Positions 8,889-17,160 of a stretch of 64,000 nucleotides of DNA are shown piece by piece. The stretch spans positions 248,001-312,000 of the forward strand of contig NZ_FMAG01000004.1 of NCBI RefSeq assembly GCF_900094585.1, given 5' to 3'. How positions within the stretch are numbered: the first letter of the stretch is position 1; every line of letters begins with the position of its first letter. The stretch is from Martinezella multihospitum. Its GTDB lineage: Bacteria > Pseudomonadota > Alphaproteobacteria > Rhizobiales > Rhizobiaceae. A model generated the notes under the pieces. It saw only the letters and a list, made by a program, of their open reading frames with translations. It did no database searches and had not been told where the DNA came from. A program made the position numbers and the translations under genes.

Positions 8889-9374
8889 ATGAAAGTAATC
8901 GAAATTCAGCCGCTGACCAGAGCCGCATTCGCCCCTTTTGGCGACGTGATCGAGATGGAAGGCGCACACAGCTATCCCATCAATGCGGGCAAATGCACCC
9001 GTTATCACGACCTCGCGAAGGTCGAAGCGATCGGCGAGGAGGCGAAGACGATGATCAGCTGGCTGCGCGGAGAGCCCTACGCGCTGCCGCTGGAGCTGAA
9101 GATGGTCGAGCGCCATCCCCTCGGCAGCCAGGCCTTCGTGCCGCTGTCCAATCATCCGTTCCTCGTCGTTGCGGCTCCCGAGACAGACAGTGGGCCGGGC
9201 GAGCCGGTGGCGTTCCGCACCAGACCCGGCCAAGGCGTCAATATATGGCGCAATGTCTGGCATGGCATCCTGACACCACTCGATGGCATCTCCGACTTCG
9301 TGGTCATCGATCGCGGCGGCAAGGGCGTCAATCTGGAGGAACATTTCTATAACGAGACGTTCCTGATCCGCTGA
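8889..9374 (+). CDS. allA: Ureidoglycolate lyase/hydrolase AllA
   Basis: AllA converts ureidoglycolate to glyoxylate and urea in the late allantoin pathway. The 161-residue length matches the family, and several AllA signatures are visible: LTRAAFAPFGDVIE near the N-terminus, HPLGSQAF and PLSNHPFLVVVA-like segments in the middle of the cupin fold, and NIWRNVWHGIL in the C-terminal half, containing the conserved His. A GGGAGA ribosome site precedes the ATG at 8889. It is transcribed towards the purine permease and ends at a shared strong terminator. The enzymes that make ureidoglycolate are not in this window. Confidence 0.92.
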   Translation: MKVIEIQPLTRAAFAPFGDVIEMEGAHSYPINAGKCTRYHDLAKVEAIGEEAKTMISWLRGEPYALPLELKMVERHPLGSQAFVPLSNHPFLVVAAPETDSGPGEPVAFRTRPGQGVNIWRNVWHGILTPLDGISDFVVIDRGGKGVNLEEHFYNETFLIR

Positions 9375-9396
9375 TCGGATATCGATCGGTGCAGAC

Positions 9397-9434
9397 AAAA
9401 TAAGGGGCGCTGTGGTTGCAGCGCCCCTTATTTT
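9397..9434. terminator. Bidirectional intrinsic terminator
   Basis: A perfect 16-bp stem (AAAATAAGGGGCGCTG and its complement) closes a 6-nt loop TGGTTG. The A-tract on one side and T-tract on the other make it a good terminator for both the rightward allA and the leftward purine permease gene. Confidence 0.93.
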
Positions 9435-9517
9435 GCCAAAGCGATTCCCATTTCCTGCAGAATGCCAAGAGGCCGGGTCATTCCAGCGAATGGCCCGGCC
9501 TTGAATTCATTCCGCCG

Positions 9518-10810
9518 TCAATCCGCGAAGAAGGCGAAGCGTACGACGAACAGGGCTGCGACGATCTGGGTTGCCGGATGTAGCATCGACCAGCGGCCGG
9601 TGAAGACTTTCACGGCGACATAGGTGATGAAGCCGAAGGCAAGGCCGTTGGCGATCGAGTAGGTGAAGGGCATGGCAAGCGCGGTGATTGCTGCGGGTGC
9701 CGCTTCGGTCAGGTCATCCCATTCGATCTCGGTCAGCTCGCGCATCATCAGGCCTGCGACGTAGAGCAGTGCCGGAGCCGTCGCATAGGCTGGCACGGAA
9801 GCTGCAAGCGGCGAGAAGAAGAGGGCCGCGATGAAGAGGGCGGCGATGGTAATTGCGGTCAGGCCTGTGCGTCCGCCGGCCTGGACGCCCGATGCGCTTT
9901 CGACGAAGGCCGTCGTACTGCTGGTGCCCATCAGCGAGCCGGCAACGATGGCGGCACTATCGGCAAGCAAGGCTCTGCTCAAGCGGTTCGGCTTTCCTTC
10001 CTGAATCAGGTTTGCGCGCTTGGCAATGCCGATCAGCGTCCCGGTGGCGTCGAATACTTCGACGAGCACGAAGACAAGGATGATGTGGACCAGGCCGCCA
10101 TGGAGGGCGCCGACGATATCAAGCTGCAGGAAGGTCGGCATGATCGACGGCGGCGCCGAAACGATGCCATGGAACTGGCTGACGCCGAAGATCCAGGAGA
10201 GAACGGTGACAGCGAGAATGCCGATGAGGATCGAGCCTCTGACCTTCAGCGCGTCGAGAACGGCGATGACGAAGAAGCCGAAGATCGCGAGAAGGGGGCC
10301 GGTCTGTTTCAGGTCGCCGAGGCCAACGAGGGTTGCCTTGTTGGCGACGACGATGCCGGCGCTCTTGAGCGCGATGATCGCCAGGAAGAGACCGATACCG
10401 GCGGCAATCGCGCTTCTGAGCGAATGCGGGATGCCGGCGATCAGCCAGCTGCGGACGCCGGTCACCGTCAGCAAAACGAAGATGCAACCAGAGATGAAAA
10501 CCGCTCCGAGCGCTTGCTGCCAGGTAAAGCCGAGTGCGGCAACGACGGTGAAGGCGAAGAAGGCATTGAGCCCCATGCCTGGCGCCATGCCGATCGGCCA
10601 ATTGGCGACAAAGCCCATGACGATGGAACCGAGCGCGGCTGCGAGACAGGTGGCGACAAAGACCGCATTGCGGTCCATGCCAGTCGTCGACAGGATGTCA
10701 GGATTGACGAAGATGATATAGGACATCGTCAGGAACGTCGTCACGCCTGCGATGAGTTCGGTGCGCACGGACGTGCCGTGCTCACTCAATTTGAAAAGTC
10801 GTTCAAGCAT
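9518..10810 (-). CDS. AzgA/PbuG-type purine permease (NCS2 superfamily)
   Basis: This 430-residue inner-membrane protein of about 12-14 helices is predicted to import adenine, guanine or hypoxanthine with protons. It has the AzgA-subfamily N-terminus (ELIAGVTTFLTMSYIIFVNP), the GMAPGMGLNAFFAF segment and the TSSTTAFVESASGVQAGGR segment, which together separate this branch from uracil and xanthine permeases. The ATG at 10810 follows a strong GGGAGGAAC ribosome site. It is a single gene ending at the shared terminator with allA. Its likely job is to supply substrate for guaD and xdhAB; guanine versus hypoxanthine preference cannot be decided here. Confidence 0.88.
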   Translation of the reverse strand: MLERLFKLSEHGTSVRTELIAGVTTFLTMSYIIFVNPDILSTTGMDRNAVFVATCLAAALGSIVMGFVANWPIGMAPGMGLNAFFAFTVVAALGFTWQQALGAVFISGCIFVLLTVTGVRSWLIAGIPHSLRSAIAAGIGLFLAIIALKSAGIVVANKATLVGLGDLKQTGPLLAIFGFFVIAVLDALKVRGSILIGILAVTVLSWIFGVSQFHGIVSAPPSIMPTFLQLDIVGALHGGLVHIILVFVLVEVFDATGTLIGIAKRANLIQEGKPNRLSRALLADSAAIVAGSLMGTSSTTAFVESASGVQAGGRTGLTAITIAALFIAALFFSPLAASVPAYATAPALLYVAGLMMRELTEIEWDDLTEAAPAAITALAMPFTYSIANGLAFGFITYVAVKVFTGRWSMLHPATQIVAALFVVRFAFFAD

Positions 10811-11256
10811 TGTTCCTCCCTAAGCGTTCCCGACGCTCGTGAAATCATGGGGCTTGCCTGCATCTCCTCCGGATGCGGGCCGCAAGAAGCGGCTTTCAAC
10901 GCTTCGTGGCGAGGGGGGATTGTGCGCTTTTAATGGCTTTACGCGCTAGAGCCGGATTTCCCCGCAATTCGCGAAAGACATTCTAATTTTTCAAGCTATT
11001 TCCGCGCGAATTTCTTCTGATTTCAGAGCCATTATTTGATGGTCGAAGACATCGCTCCGTCCTGCGCAATCGTTCGATGCAGCTCATGCAAGAGGATATG
11101 CCTGATACTTATAGCGGCAAGGTGACAAAGCCAAACTATTTCCGCCGGATGGTGAAACCCGCGCAGACCGCAGCCATGGAGGATTGGGGCGAGCCTCCAT
11201 ATCCAAAATGGAGGCCGACCGAAGATTGTGGACTCCAATCCGAATGCAGCGTCTGA
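10811..11256. other. 446-bp region containing the purine permease leader
   Basis: No supported gene. On the minus strand, the leader of the permease can form three small hairpins in sequence: GCCGC/GCGGC (10879-10893), GCATC/GATGC (10860-10876) and AGCGT/ACGCT (10823-10837). I could not match this to a known purine riboswitch consensus by eye. A 68-codon minus-strand frame at 11032-11238 has no ribosome site or family motif and is not called. Confidence 0.4.
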
Positions 11257-12909
11257 TCATATTTGTCCGGCGCGATATCGGTCGGCAATGTGCCTGCAGG
11301 CGCGGATGGTCAGGGCCATCACCGTCAGCGTGGTGCCGGCAATGCCGCTCCCCGGAAAGGCGGAAGCATCCGTCACGAGCAGGTTGGGGATGTCCCAGCT
11401 CTGATTGTGGGCATTGAGGACGGATTCCTTGCTCGACAGTCCCATGCGCGCACCGCCGGTTTCATGGATGGCGGCGCCCATGCACATGGTCTTGCGAAAC
11501 CATGTGCGGAACATGAAGCGGCTGAACGGATCGGCATCGGGGAAGGCGCCGCGGCCCATTTCCCTGAGGCCAGTGGGCGAGCCGATGAATTCCAGTTCGC
11601 CGCCGACGCCACGCACCATGTCGATTAGCACCTCTTCCTGCCTGCGCAGCAGGGCATGTTCCTCCTCGCCCATGACGCATCGGATATGGGGCACAGGAAT
11701 CCCCCAGGCATCCCTGCGCCCTGCACTGAGCGTGATGCGATTGTCGGCATAGGGCAGCATGCGGCCGAAGCCGAAGAAGGCGAGCCGGGAAGGCTCGTCA
11801 TCCGGCGTCGGCGCCCGGCCGATGCTTCCCTGATAGTCGAAATCATCGCGGCCTGCGTCGCCCTCTCCAAAGCGCGGCACGAAGATGCCGCCGGAGGGAT
11901 TGTAGAAGGGATCGACCGGAGCAGAATCATCGGCCGCCCATCCCTTCGCCTTGGAGAAGGAGCCGAAGGCAAGGCATGGAAGCTGGTCCATGAAATAGCG
12001 CCCGAGGGCGCCCGAGCTGTTGCCGAGCCCATCAGGATGGCGAGCGCTGGACGAATTGAGAAGCAGCCGCACGCTTTCGATCGGCGATGCGGAAAGCACG
12101 ATGAGGGCCGCGCGCGCGGTTTCGACCTTGCCGGTCACGCGATCGATGAACTCGGCTCCCGTCGCTCGGCTGCCGCTATCGTCAGTGGTGATACGACGCA
12201 CGATGGCATCATGGCGGATGGTCAGCCGTCCGGTCGCCAACGCTTCTCGCAGGGGTTTCGGCGTCCGCTCGGCGTCGGGCGCGATATAGCGCCAGGAAAC
12301 GACATGCCGCTTCGGCCAGCGTCCTTCGACCTCCGTCTTGAAGGTCGTTTCGGCCGGCGTCAACTTTGCCGGATGCGCATAGACGCCATCGGGCAATGTC
12401 TCCACGCCATCCTCATTGCCATAGAGACCGAGGCTCGCTTCGACCTCGGCATAATAGGGTGCGAGCTCGTCATAGGAAAGCGGCCAGTCGACGCCCTTGC
12501 CGGTCTTCGAGCGGATCTTGAAATCATCGTCCGTCCAGCGCAGCAGCACCCGGCCGAAACTGTGCAGGCGGCCACCGCCCTGGCGGCCGCGTATCCACAG
12601 GAATGGCGCATCCTTCGGGGTGGTATAAGGGTTCTTGCGATCATTGACGAAGAAATGGCTGAAGCGCTCGGTAAAGAAGGCGGCGCGCGCCTGGATGGGC
12701 TGGCCCTTGAGCGTGGCGCGGGCGCGCTCCCAGATATTGATGCTGCTCGCCGGCGCCTTCTTGCGGTTCGGATCGAAATCCTTCTGGGTCACCGCCGGCC
12801 CGGCTTCGAGCAGCAGGACCGAAAGCCCTTGGGCAGTCAATTCCTTGGCAGCGAAGGAGCCGGCGGCGCCGGAGCCGATCACCAGCGCGTCATAGACAGT
12901 CTGAGACAT
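11257..12909 (-). CDS. GMC family FAD-dependent oxidoreductase
   Basis: This 550-residue flavoprotein belongs to the glucose-methanol-choline family, which oxidises alcohols and sugar hydroxyls. The N-terminal dinucleotide fold is clear (DALVIGSGAAGSFAAKEL, about residues 8-25, with LLLEAGP following), and the C-terminal family motifs are present (IHETGGARMG with the likely catalytic His; DASAFPGSGIAGTTLTVMAL). There is no signal peptide, so it is cytoplasmic unless it rides on a partner. It is the last gene of a leftward sugar ABC operon. That context, together with the TIM-barrel protein at the operon start, suggests oxidation of an imported sugar or glycoside, perhaps at C3, but the substrate is inference. 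Confidence 0.85.
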   Translation of the reverse strand: MSQTVYDALVIGSGAAGSFAAKELTAQGLSVLLLEAGPAVTQKDFDPNRKKAPASSINIWERARATLKGQPIQARAAFFTERFSHFFVNDRKNPYTTPKDAPFLWIRGRQGGGRLHSFGRVLLRWTDDDFKIRSKTGKGVDWPLSYDELAPYYAEVEASLGLYGNEDGVETLPDGVYAHPAKLTPAETTFKTEVEGRWPKRHVVSWRYIAPDAERTPKPLREALATGRLTIRHDAIVRRITTDDSGSRATGAEFIDRVTGKVETARAALIVLSASPIESVRLLLNSSSARHPDGLGNSSGALGRYFMDQLPCLAFGSFSKAKGWAADDSAPVDPFYNPSGGIFVPRFGEGDAGRDDFDYQGSIGRAPTPDDEPSRLAFFGFGRMLPYADNRITLSAGRRDAWGIPVPHIRCVMGEEEHALLRRQEEVLIDMVRGVGGELEFIGSPTGLREMGRGAFPDADPFSRFMFRTWFRKTMCMGAAIHETGGARMGLSSKESVLNAHNQSWDIPNLLVTDASAFPGSGIAGTTLTVMALTIRACRHIADRYRAGQI

Positions 12910-12939
12910 GGATAACTTCCGTATGCTTTGGAGGTGATC

Positions 12940-14022
12940 TTAGAGGCGAGTGCCATCAGCGCCGAAAAGGGAGGCCTTGGCGATATCGAGGCCAGGTGTG
13001 ATCGCCGTACCCGGCTGAAGGGCGGCATCTCCCATGATACGATAGGAGAGGCTTTGGCCTGCCCAGTCGAACCACAGCACGGTGTCGGCGCCCATCGGCT
13101 CGACGACCGAGACGGTGCCCGGAATGGTGGGCCAACCTACGTCCGCGCCATTCGGCGCTATATGCTCCGGCCGGATGCCAAGCGTCGCGGGACCTGCCTT
13201 GACGGTGCTCAGGAAGGGATAGCCGGTGAGGGTGATGGCAAGTCCGTTGCTTTCGAAGACAGGCGTATTCGCCTTCAAGACAATCTCGCCCTCGATGAAG
13301 TTCATAGCCGGCGCCCCGATGAAGCCGGCGACGAAGAGATTGGTTGGGCGATGGTAGATCTCGGATGGACTGGCGAGCTGTTGGATCACGCCGTCCTTCA
13401 TGATGGCGATGCGATCGGCAAGGGTCAGTGCCTCGACCTGATCGTGCGTGACATAGATCATCGTGTTGCCGAGGCTCTGATGCAGCTTCTTGATCTCGAC
13501 GCGCAACTCGTTGCGCAGCTTGGCATCGAGATTGGAGAGCGGTTCGTCGAACAGGAAGACGTTCACTTCGCGCACCAGCGCACGACCGATCGCGACGCGT
13601 TGGCGCTGGCCGCCCGACAGTTCCGAGGGGCGGCGGTCGAGCAGTTTGTCGAGGTGCAGAAGCGAAGCCGTGCGGGCGATGCGCGCCTCGATCTCGGCTT
13701 TAGGAAGACCCGCCACGCGCAGGCCGAAGGAGAGATTCTTGCGCACCGACATGCGGGGATAGAGCGCATAGGATTGGAAGACCATGCCGATGCCGCGATC
13801 CTTCGGTTCGGCCCACGTGACGTTCCTGTCCGATATCCAGATCTCGCCGTCGCTGATATCTTGCAGGCCGGCAATGGAGTTGAGAAGGGTCGACTTTCCG
13901 CAGCCGGACGGCCCGAGCAGCACGAGAAATTCGCGAGGCGCGATGTCGATCGACATCTTGTCGATGACGGTGTGATCGCCATAGGCGATCTTGAGATCCT
14001 TGACCGAGACGGCTGGCTGCAT
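12940..14022 (-). CDS. Sugar ABC transporter ATPase (UgpC/MalK-like)
   Basis: This 360-residue ATPase energises sugar uptake through the two permeases encoded upstream. It contains the Walker A motif GPSGCGKST, the Q-loop in FQSYALYPRMS, the signature LSGGQRQRVA, Walker B VFLFDEPLSNLDA and the switch His in TMIYVTHDQVEA. The C-terminal third is the MalK-type regulatory domain (GIRPEHIAP). A longer frame starts at 14058, but the ATG at 14022 has an AGGGG ribosome site and lies just after the permease stop, so it is preferred. It precedes the GMC oxidoreductase gene. Confidence 0.93.
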   Translation of the reverse strand: MQPAVSVKDLKIAYGDHTVIDKMSIDIAPREFLVLLGPSGCGKSTLLNSIAGLQDISDGEIWISDRNVTWAEPKDRGIGMVFQSYALYPRMSVRKNLSFGLRVAGLPKAEIEARIARTASLLHLDKLLDRRPSELSGGQRQRVAIGRALVREVNVFLFDEPLSNLDAKLRNELRVEIKKLHQSLGNTMIYVTHDQVEALTLADRIAIMKDGVIQQLASPSEIYHRPTNLFVAGFIGAPAMNFIEGEIVLKANTPVFESNGLAITLTGYPFLSTVKAGPATLGIRPEHIAPNGADVGWPTIPGTVSVVEPMGADTVLWFDWAGQSLSYRIMGDAALQPGTAITPGLDIAKASLFGADGTRL

Positions 14023-14026
14023 GGCG

Positions 14027-14914
14027 TTACCCCTTGACGGCGCCGGCGGCGACACCACGCAGGAACCAGCGGCCGGAGAAGAAATAGATAGCGAGCGGAA
14101 CGACGGCGGTCAGGATGGTAGCAGCCATGTTCACATTATAGGCGCGCTCGCCCATGGTGGTATTGACGATATTGTTGAGCTGCACCGTCATCGGCAGGTT
14201 GTCCCGTCCGGCAAAGACCAGGCCGATCAGGAAGTCGTTCCAGATGCCGGTAAACTGGAAGATCGAGGCGACGACGATCATGGGTACAGACATGGGCAGC
14301 ATGATCTCGAGGAAGATCCGCCAGAAGCCGGCGCCGTCGACGCGGGCCGCCTTGCAGAGTTCCTCGGGAATGGCGACGAAATAGTTGCGGAACAGCAGCG
14401 TCACCAGCGGCAGGCCGAAGATCACGTGAACGAGGACTACGCCCGCTACTGAGTTATAAAGGCTCAGATTGGCAAGCAGCCGCACCAGCGGGTAGAGGAA
14501 GATCTGGTATGGGATGAGGCCGCCGGCCATCAGGAGCCCGAACAGCAGGTTCGAGCCTCTCGGCCGCCAGAAGGAGAGGGCATAGCCGTTGATCGCGCCG
14601 ATGAAGACGGAAATCGCCACGGCCGGCACGGTGATCCTGACCGAATTCCAGAAGCCGATGCGCACGCCCAGGCATTGGGTACCCATGCAGGCTCCCGACC
14701 AGGCCGTCTTCCATGCGTTGAAATCGATGGTGTCGGGCAATGCGAAGATGCGGCCCTGGCGGATTTCTTCCATCGACTTCAGCGAGGTGACCAGCATCGT
14801 ATAGAGCGGCAGCAGGAAGAAGAGCGCCGAAAGGATGAGGAAGGCATAGAGCCCGATCTGACCTGCCGTAAGCCATGACGGTTTGGGGCCACGGGGATGA
14901 AGAGCCGCCATCAA
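14027..14914 (-). CDS. Sugar ABC transporter permease (MalG-like)
   Basis: This 295-residue inner-membrane protein has six predicted helices and the conserved permease EAA loop (ELCKAARVDGAGFWRIFLEIMLP) that docks on the ATPase. It is the second permease of the carbohydrate uptake type 1 family. The start overlaps the stop of the preceding permease gene by four bases, and the ATPase gene follows after four bases. An unusual segment with two cysteines lies in the periplasmic part (SGACMGTQCLG), as also occurs in some glucose/mannose-type permeases. Confidence 0.92.
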   Translation of the reverse strand: MMAALHPRGPKPSWLTAGQIGLYAFLILSALFFLLPLYTMLVTSLKSMEEIRQGRIFALPDTIDFNAWKTAWSGACMGTQCLGVRIGFWNSVRITVPAVAISVFIGAINGYALSFWRPRGSNLLFGLLMAGGLIPYQIFLYPLVRLLANLSLYNSVAGVVLVHVIFGLPLVTLLFRNYFVAIPEELCKAARVDGAGFWRIFLEIMLPMSVPMIVVASIFQFTGIWNDFLIGLVFAGRDNLPMTVQLNNIVNTTMGERAYNVNMAATILTAVVPLAIYFFSGRWFLRGVAAGAVKG

Positions 14915-15798
14915 TGTGCTCCCCTTCTTCTGGCGCGCATGTGAAGCGCATAGCGAAACGGCGCGACGGCCATGACGACCGAAAGCACGAGCACGGTGGC
15001 GCCGGCGCTCGCAAGCCCGAGGTTCTGGCGCTCGAACAGATTGTCCATGATGAATTTTGCCGGCACCTCGGTCGAATAGCCGGGGCCGCCGCCAGTCTGT
15101 GCGACGATGAGGTCATAGGTCTTGATCACGCCCATGGAGAGCAGCATGCCCGATGCGGCAAGCGCCGGCCCAAGCTGCGGCAGGATGATCGAGGTATAGA
15201 TGCGCCAGACCGGAATGCCGTCGATCTGCGCCGCTTTCCATTGCTCCTCGCCGATCCCGCGCATGCCTGACAGTGCGATGACCATGACGAGGCCCGCACC
15301 CTGCCAGACGCCGGCAAAGACCACCGTATAGATCGCCATGTCGCGATTGACGATCCAGTCGAAGACGAAGCTCTGCCAGCCGAGCGCCCTGACGGTCGCC
15401 TGAATGCCGAAGGTCGGGTTCAGCATCCACTGCCAGATGAGGCCGGTGACCACGAAGGACATGGCATAGGGATAAAGAAAGATGGTGCGAAATACGCTTT
15501 CGAAGCGAACCTTGCGATCGAGCGCTGCGGCGAGCACGAAGCCGAGAGCAAGGCATCCGGCGACATAGAGAACGCCGAAGATCAGCACGTTTTCCAGGGA
15601 TGCGAGCCATCGCGATGTCCGGAACAGCTTGGCATATTGGGCAAAGCCGACATAGTTGGACGACGGGAAGATGGTCGAATCCGTGAAAGACAGGCGCACT
15701 GACCAGACCATCGTGCCGATATAGACGAAGATCGCAGCTATCCATGTCGGCAGCAGGGCAAAGGTCGCAGCAAGGGGACGTCTGCGCTTGGTTTGCAT
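14911..15798 (-). CDS. Sugar ABC transporter permease (MalF-like)
   Basis: This 295-residue permease is the first of the pair. It has about six membrane helices beginning with AATFALLPTWIAAIFVYIG and an EAA loop (EQWKAAQIDGIPVWRIYTSIILPQLGP). The open frame extends to 15900, but the ATG at 15798 follows an AGAAAG ribosome site and gives the normal cytoplasmic N-terminus, so it is chosen. The gene lies 70 bp downstream of the binding-protein gene with a stable hairpin in between, and overlaps the next permease gene by four bases. Confidence 0.92.
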   Translation of the reverse strand: MQTKRRRPLAATFALLPTWIAAIFVYIGTMVWSVRLSFTDSTIFPSSNYVGFAQYAKLFRTSRWLASLENVLIFGVLYVAGCLALGFVLAAALDRKVRFESVFRTIFLYPYAMSFVVTGLIWQWMLNPTFGIQATVRALGWQSFVFDWIVNRDMAIYTVVFAGVWQGAGLVMVIALSGMRGIGEEQWKAAQIDGIPVWRIYTSIILPQLGPALAASGMLLSMGVIKTYDLIVAQTGGGPGYSTEVPAKFIMDNLFERQNLGLASAGATVLVLSVVMAVAPFRYALHMRARRRGAH

Positions 15799-15825
15799 AG
15801 GCAAACTTTCTCGAAAGGATGGGTG

Positions 15826-15859
15826 GAGCCGATCGACAGGGAACTCCGACGATCGGCTC
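15826..15859 (-). promoter_or_regulatory. Intercistronic hairpin between binding-protein and permease genes
   Basis: A perfect 10-bp stem (GAGCCGATCG with CGATCGGCTC) and a 14-nt loop lie between the binding-protein stop and the first permease start. There is no T-run, so it is more likely an mRNA-stabilising or partial processing/termination element that keeps the binding protein in excess over the membrane components. Confidence 0.5.
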
Positions 15860-15868
15860 GCTGGAAGG

Positions 15869-17101
15869 CTATTCGAAGATCGCGAAGAACTTCTCTGCAC
15901 CTGAGGCGCTATCCTCGGACGGGTTGGTCCAGAACTCGTCGACGAAGTCGTTGAGTGCGCCGGCCTGCTGCGGCGAGAGGATCAGAGCCTGATCCGGCAC
16001 GATCTTGCCGGCGCTCATCAGCTCAAGGCCTTTTTGTGCACAGACATCGAGCTTCGTCTTGTCGACGTCGGTGCGCATCGGCACCGAGCCCTTCTTCAGC
16101 GAGAATTCGACCTGCACGGTCGGATCCATGGCGACCTCCGCAAGCAGGGTTTGGCCCTTTTGTGCGGCCGCATCAGCGATCTTCGGGAAGGAGAAGGAAT
16201 CGGCGACATAGACCATTCCCGGAGATTGCGGCGCGAGCATGCAGCCATAATCCTTGCCCAGCTCCTTGCCGGCGGCGACGAATTCACCCTTGGCCCAATC
16301 GCCCATGAACTGCACGCCGGCCTTTCCGGTGATGACCATGGCGGTCGCGTCGTTCCAGTTGCGGCCGGCGGCCCCTTCATCGACATAGGCGCGCAGCTTG
16401 CCGAGAATATCCAGCGTCTTCTTCACGCCTGCCGTCGATGCGTCGCCCTTGTCCTTGTCGACATAGATCCTGAGAAAGCCGTCAATGCCGACCTGGGTCA
16501 GCAGGATCATGTTGAAGACCTTGGATTCCTGCCAGGATTGGCCACCCCAGGCGACCGGTTGAATACCGGCGGCCTTCAGCTTGTCGAGTGCGGCGAAGAA
16601 TTCGTCCCAGCTCTTCGGCTCCTCGCTAAGGCCAATCTTGGCGAAGGCATCCTTGGAATAGAACACCCAGCTTTCGCCGTGGGCGCCGGTCGGGGAGAGG
16701 TAAACCTTGCCGTTATAGGAGATGAGGTCGTAGATCGATTTCGGCAGGACATCGGCCCATTTGCCGGCTTTCGCCACATCGTCGATCGGGTTCATAAGGC
16801 CCTGATTGACGAAATCGGCATTGGCAAGGCCGAGCACGGCCTGCTTGGCAGTCGGCGGGTCGCCCGCAACCAAACGGTTCTGGAAAGCCGCATCAGCCGC
16901 TCCGAAGCCGGCAATGGAAGAGTCCTTCCAGACGCCGCCGCGCTTTTCGAACTCCTGTTTGACGACGCCGAGGGCGGCGGCCTCGCTGCCGGAGGTCCAG
17001 GAAGTCATTACCTCGGCCTGCGGCTTGTCTTCCGCATGGGCAGGCAGGGAGGCCGTAATGAGTGCGGCCCCCATCAATAGCATTTTCACTGTATCTTTCA
17101 T
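15869..17101 (-). CDS. Sugar ABC transporter periplasmic binding protein
   Basis: This 410-residue extracytoplasmic solute-binding protein (family 1) captures sugar in the periplasm for the adjacent permeases. The first 23 residues form a cleavable signal peptide (MKDTVKMLLMGAALITASLP, then AHA-E). Motifs such as MTSWTSGSEAAAL, YDLISYNGKVYLSP and MGDWAKGEF resemble glucose/mannose-type binding proteins (GtsA-like), which are also close to binding proteins for glycosides. It lies between the TIM-barrel gene (59 bp upstream) and the permease genes. The exact sugar is not determined. Confidence 0.9.
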   Translation of the reverse strand: MKDTVKMLLMGAALITASLPAHAEDKPQAEVMTSWTSGSEAAALGVVKQEFEKRGGVWKDSSIAGFGAADAAFQNRLVAGDPPTAKQAVLGLANADFVNQGLMNPIDDVAKAGKWADVLPKSIYDLISYNGKVYLSPTGAHGESWVFYSKDAFAKIGLSEEPKSWDEFFAALDKLKAAGIQPVAWGGQSWQESKVFNMILLTQVGIDGFLRIYVDKDKGDASTAGVKKTLDILGKLRAYVDEGAAGRNWNDATAMVITGKAGVQFMGDWAKGEFVAAGKELGKDYGCMLAPQSPGMVYVADSFSFPKIADAAAQKGQTLLAEVAMDPTVQVEFSLKKGSVPMRTDVDKTKLDVCAQKGLELMSAGKIVPDQALILSPQQAGALNDFVDEFWTNPSEDSASGAEKFFAIFE

Positions 17102-17160
17102 CGTTCCACCTCTTCAGGAAAGCCCTCTTGGCGGGGCTATTCGTTTTCGGATTGTTGGTA

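Noticed and set aside
10811..11030. Known purine riboswitch upstream of the purine permease
   Set aside because: Hairpins exist but I could not match the conserved purine aptamer core by eye, so no riboswitch is called.
11656..12915. 419-codon plus-strand frame
   Set aside because: Antisense to the GMC oxidoreductase, with no recognisable domain.
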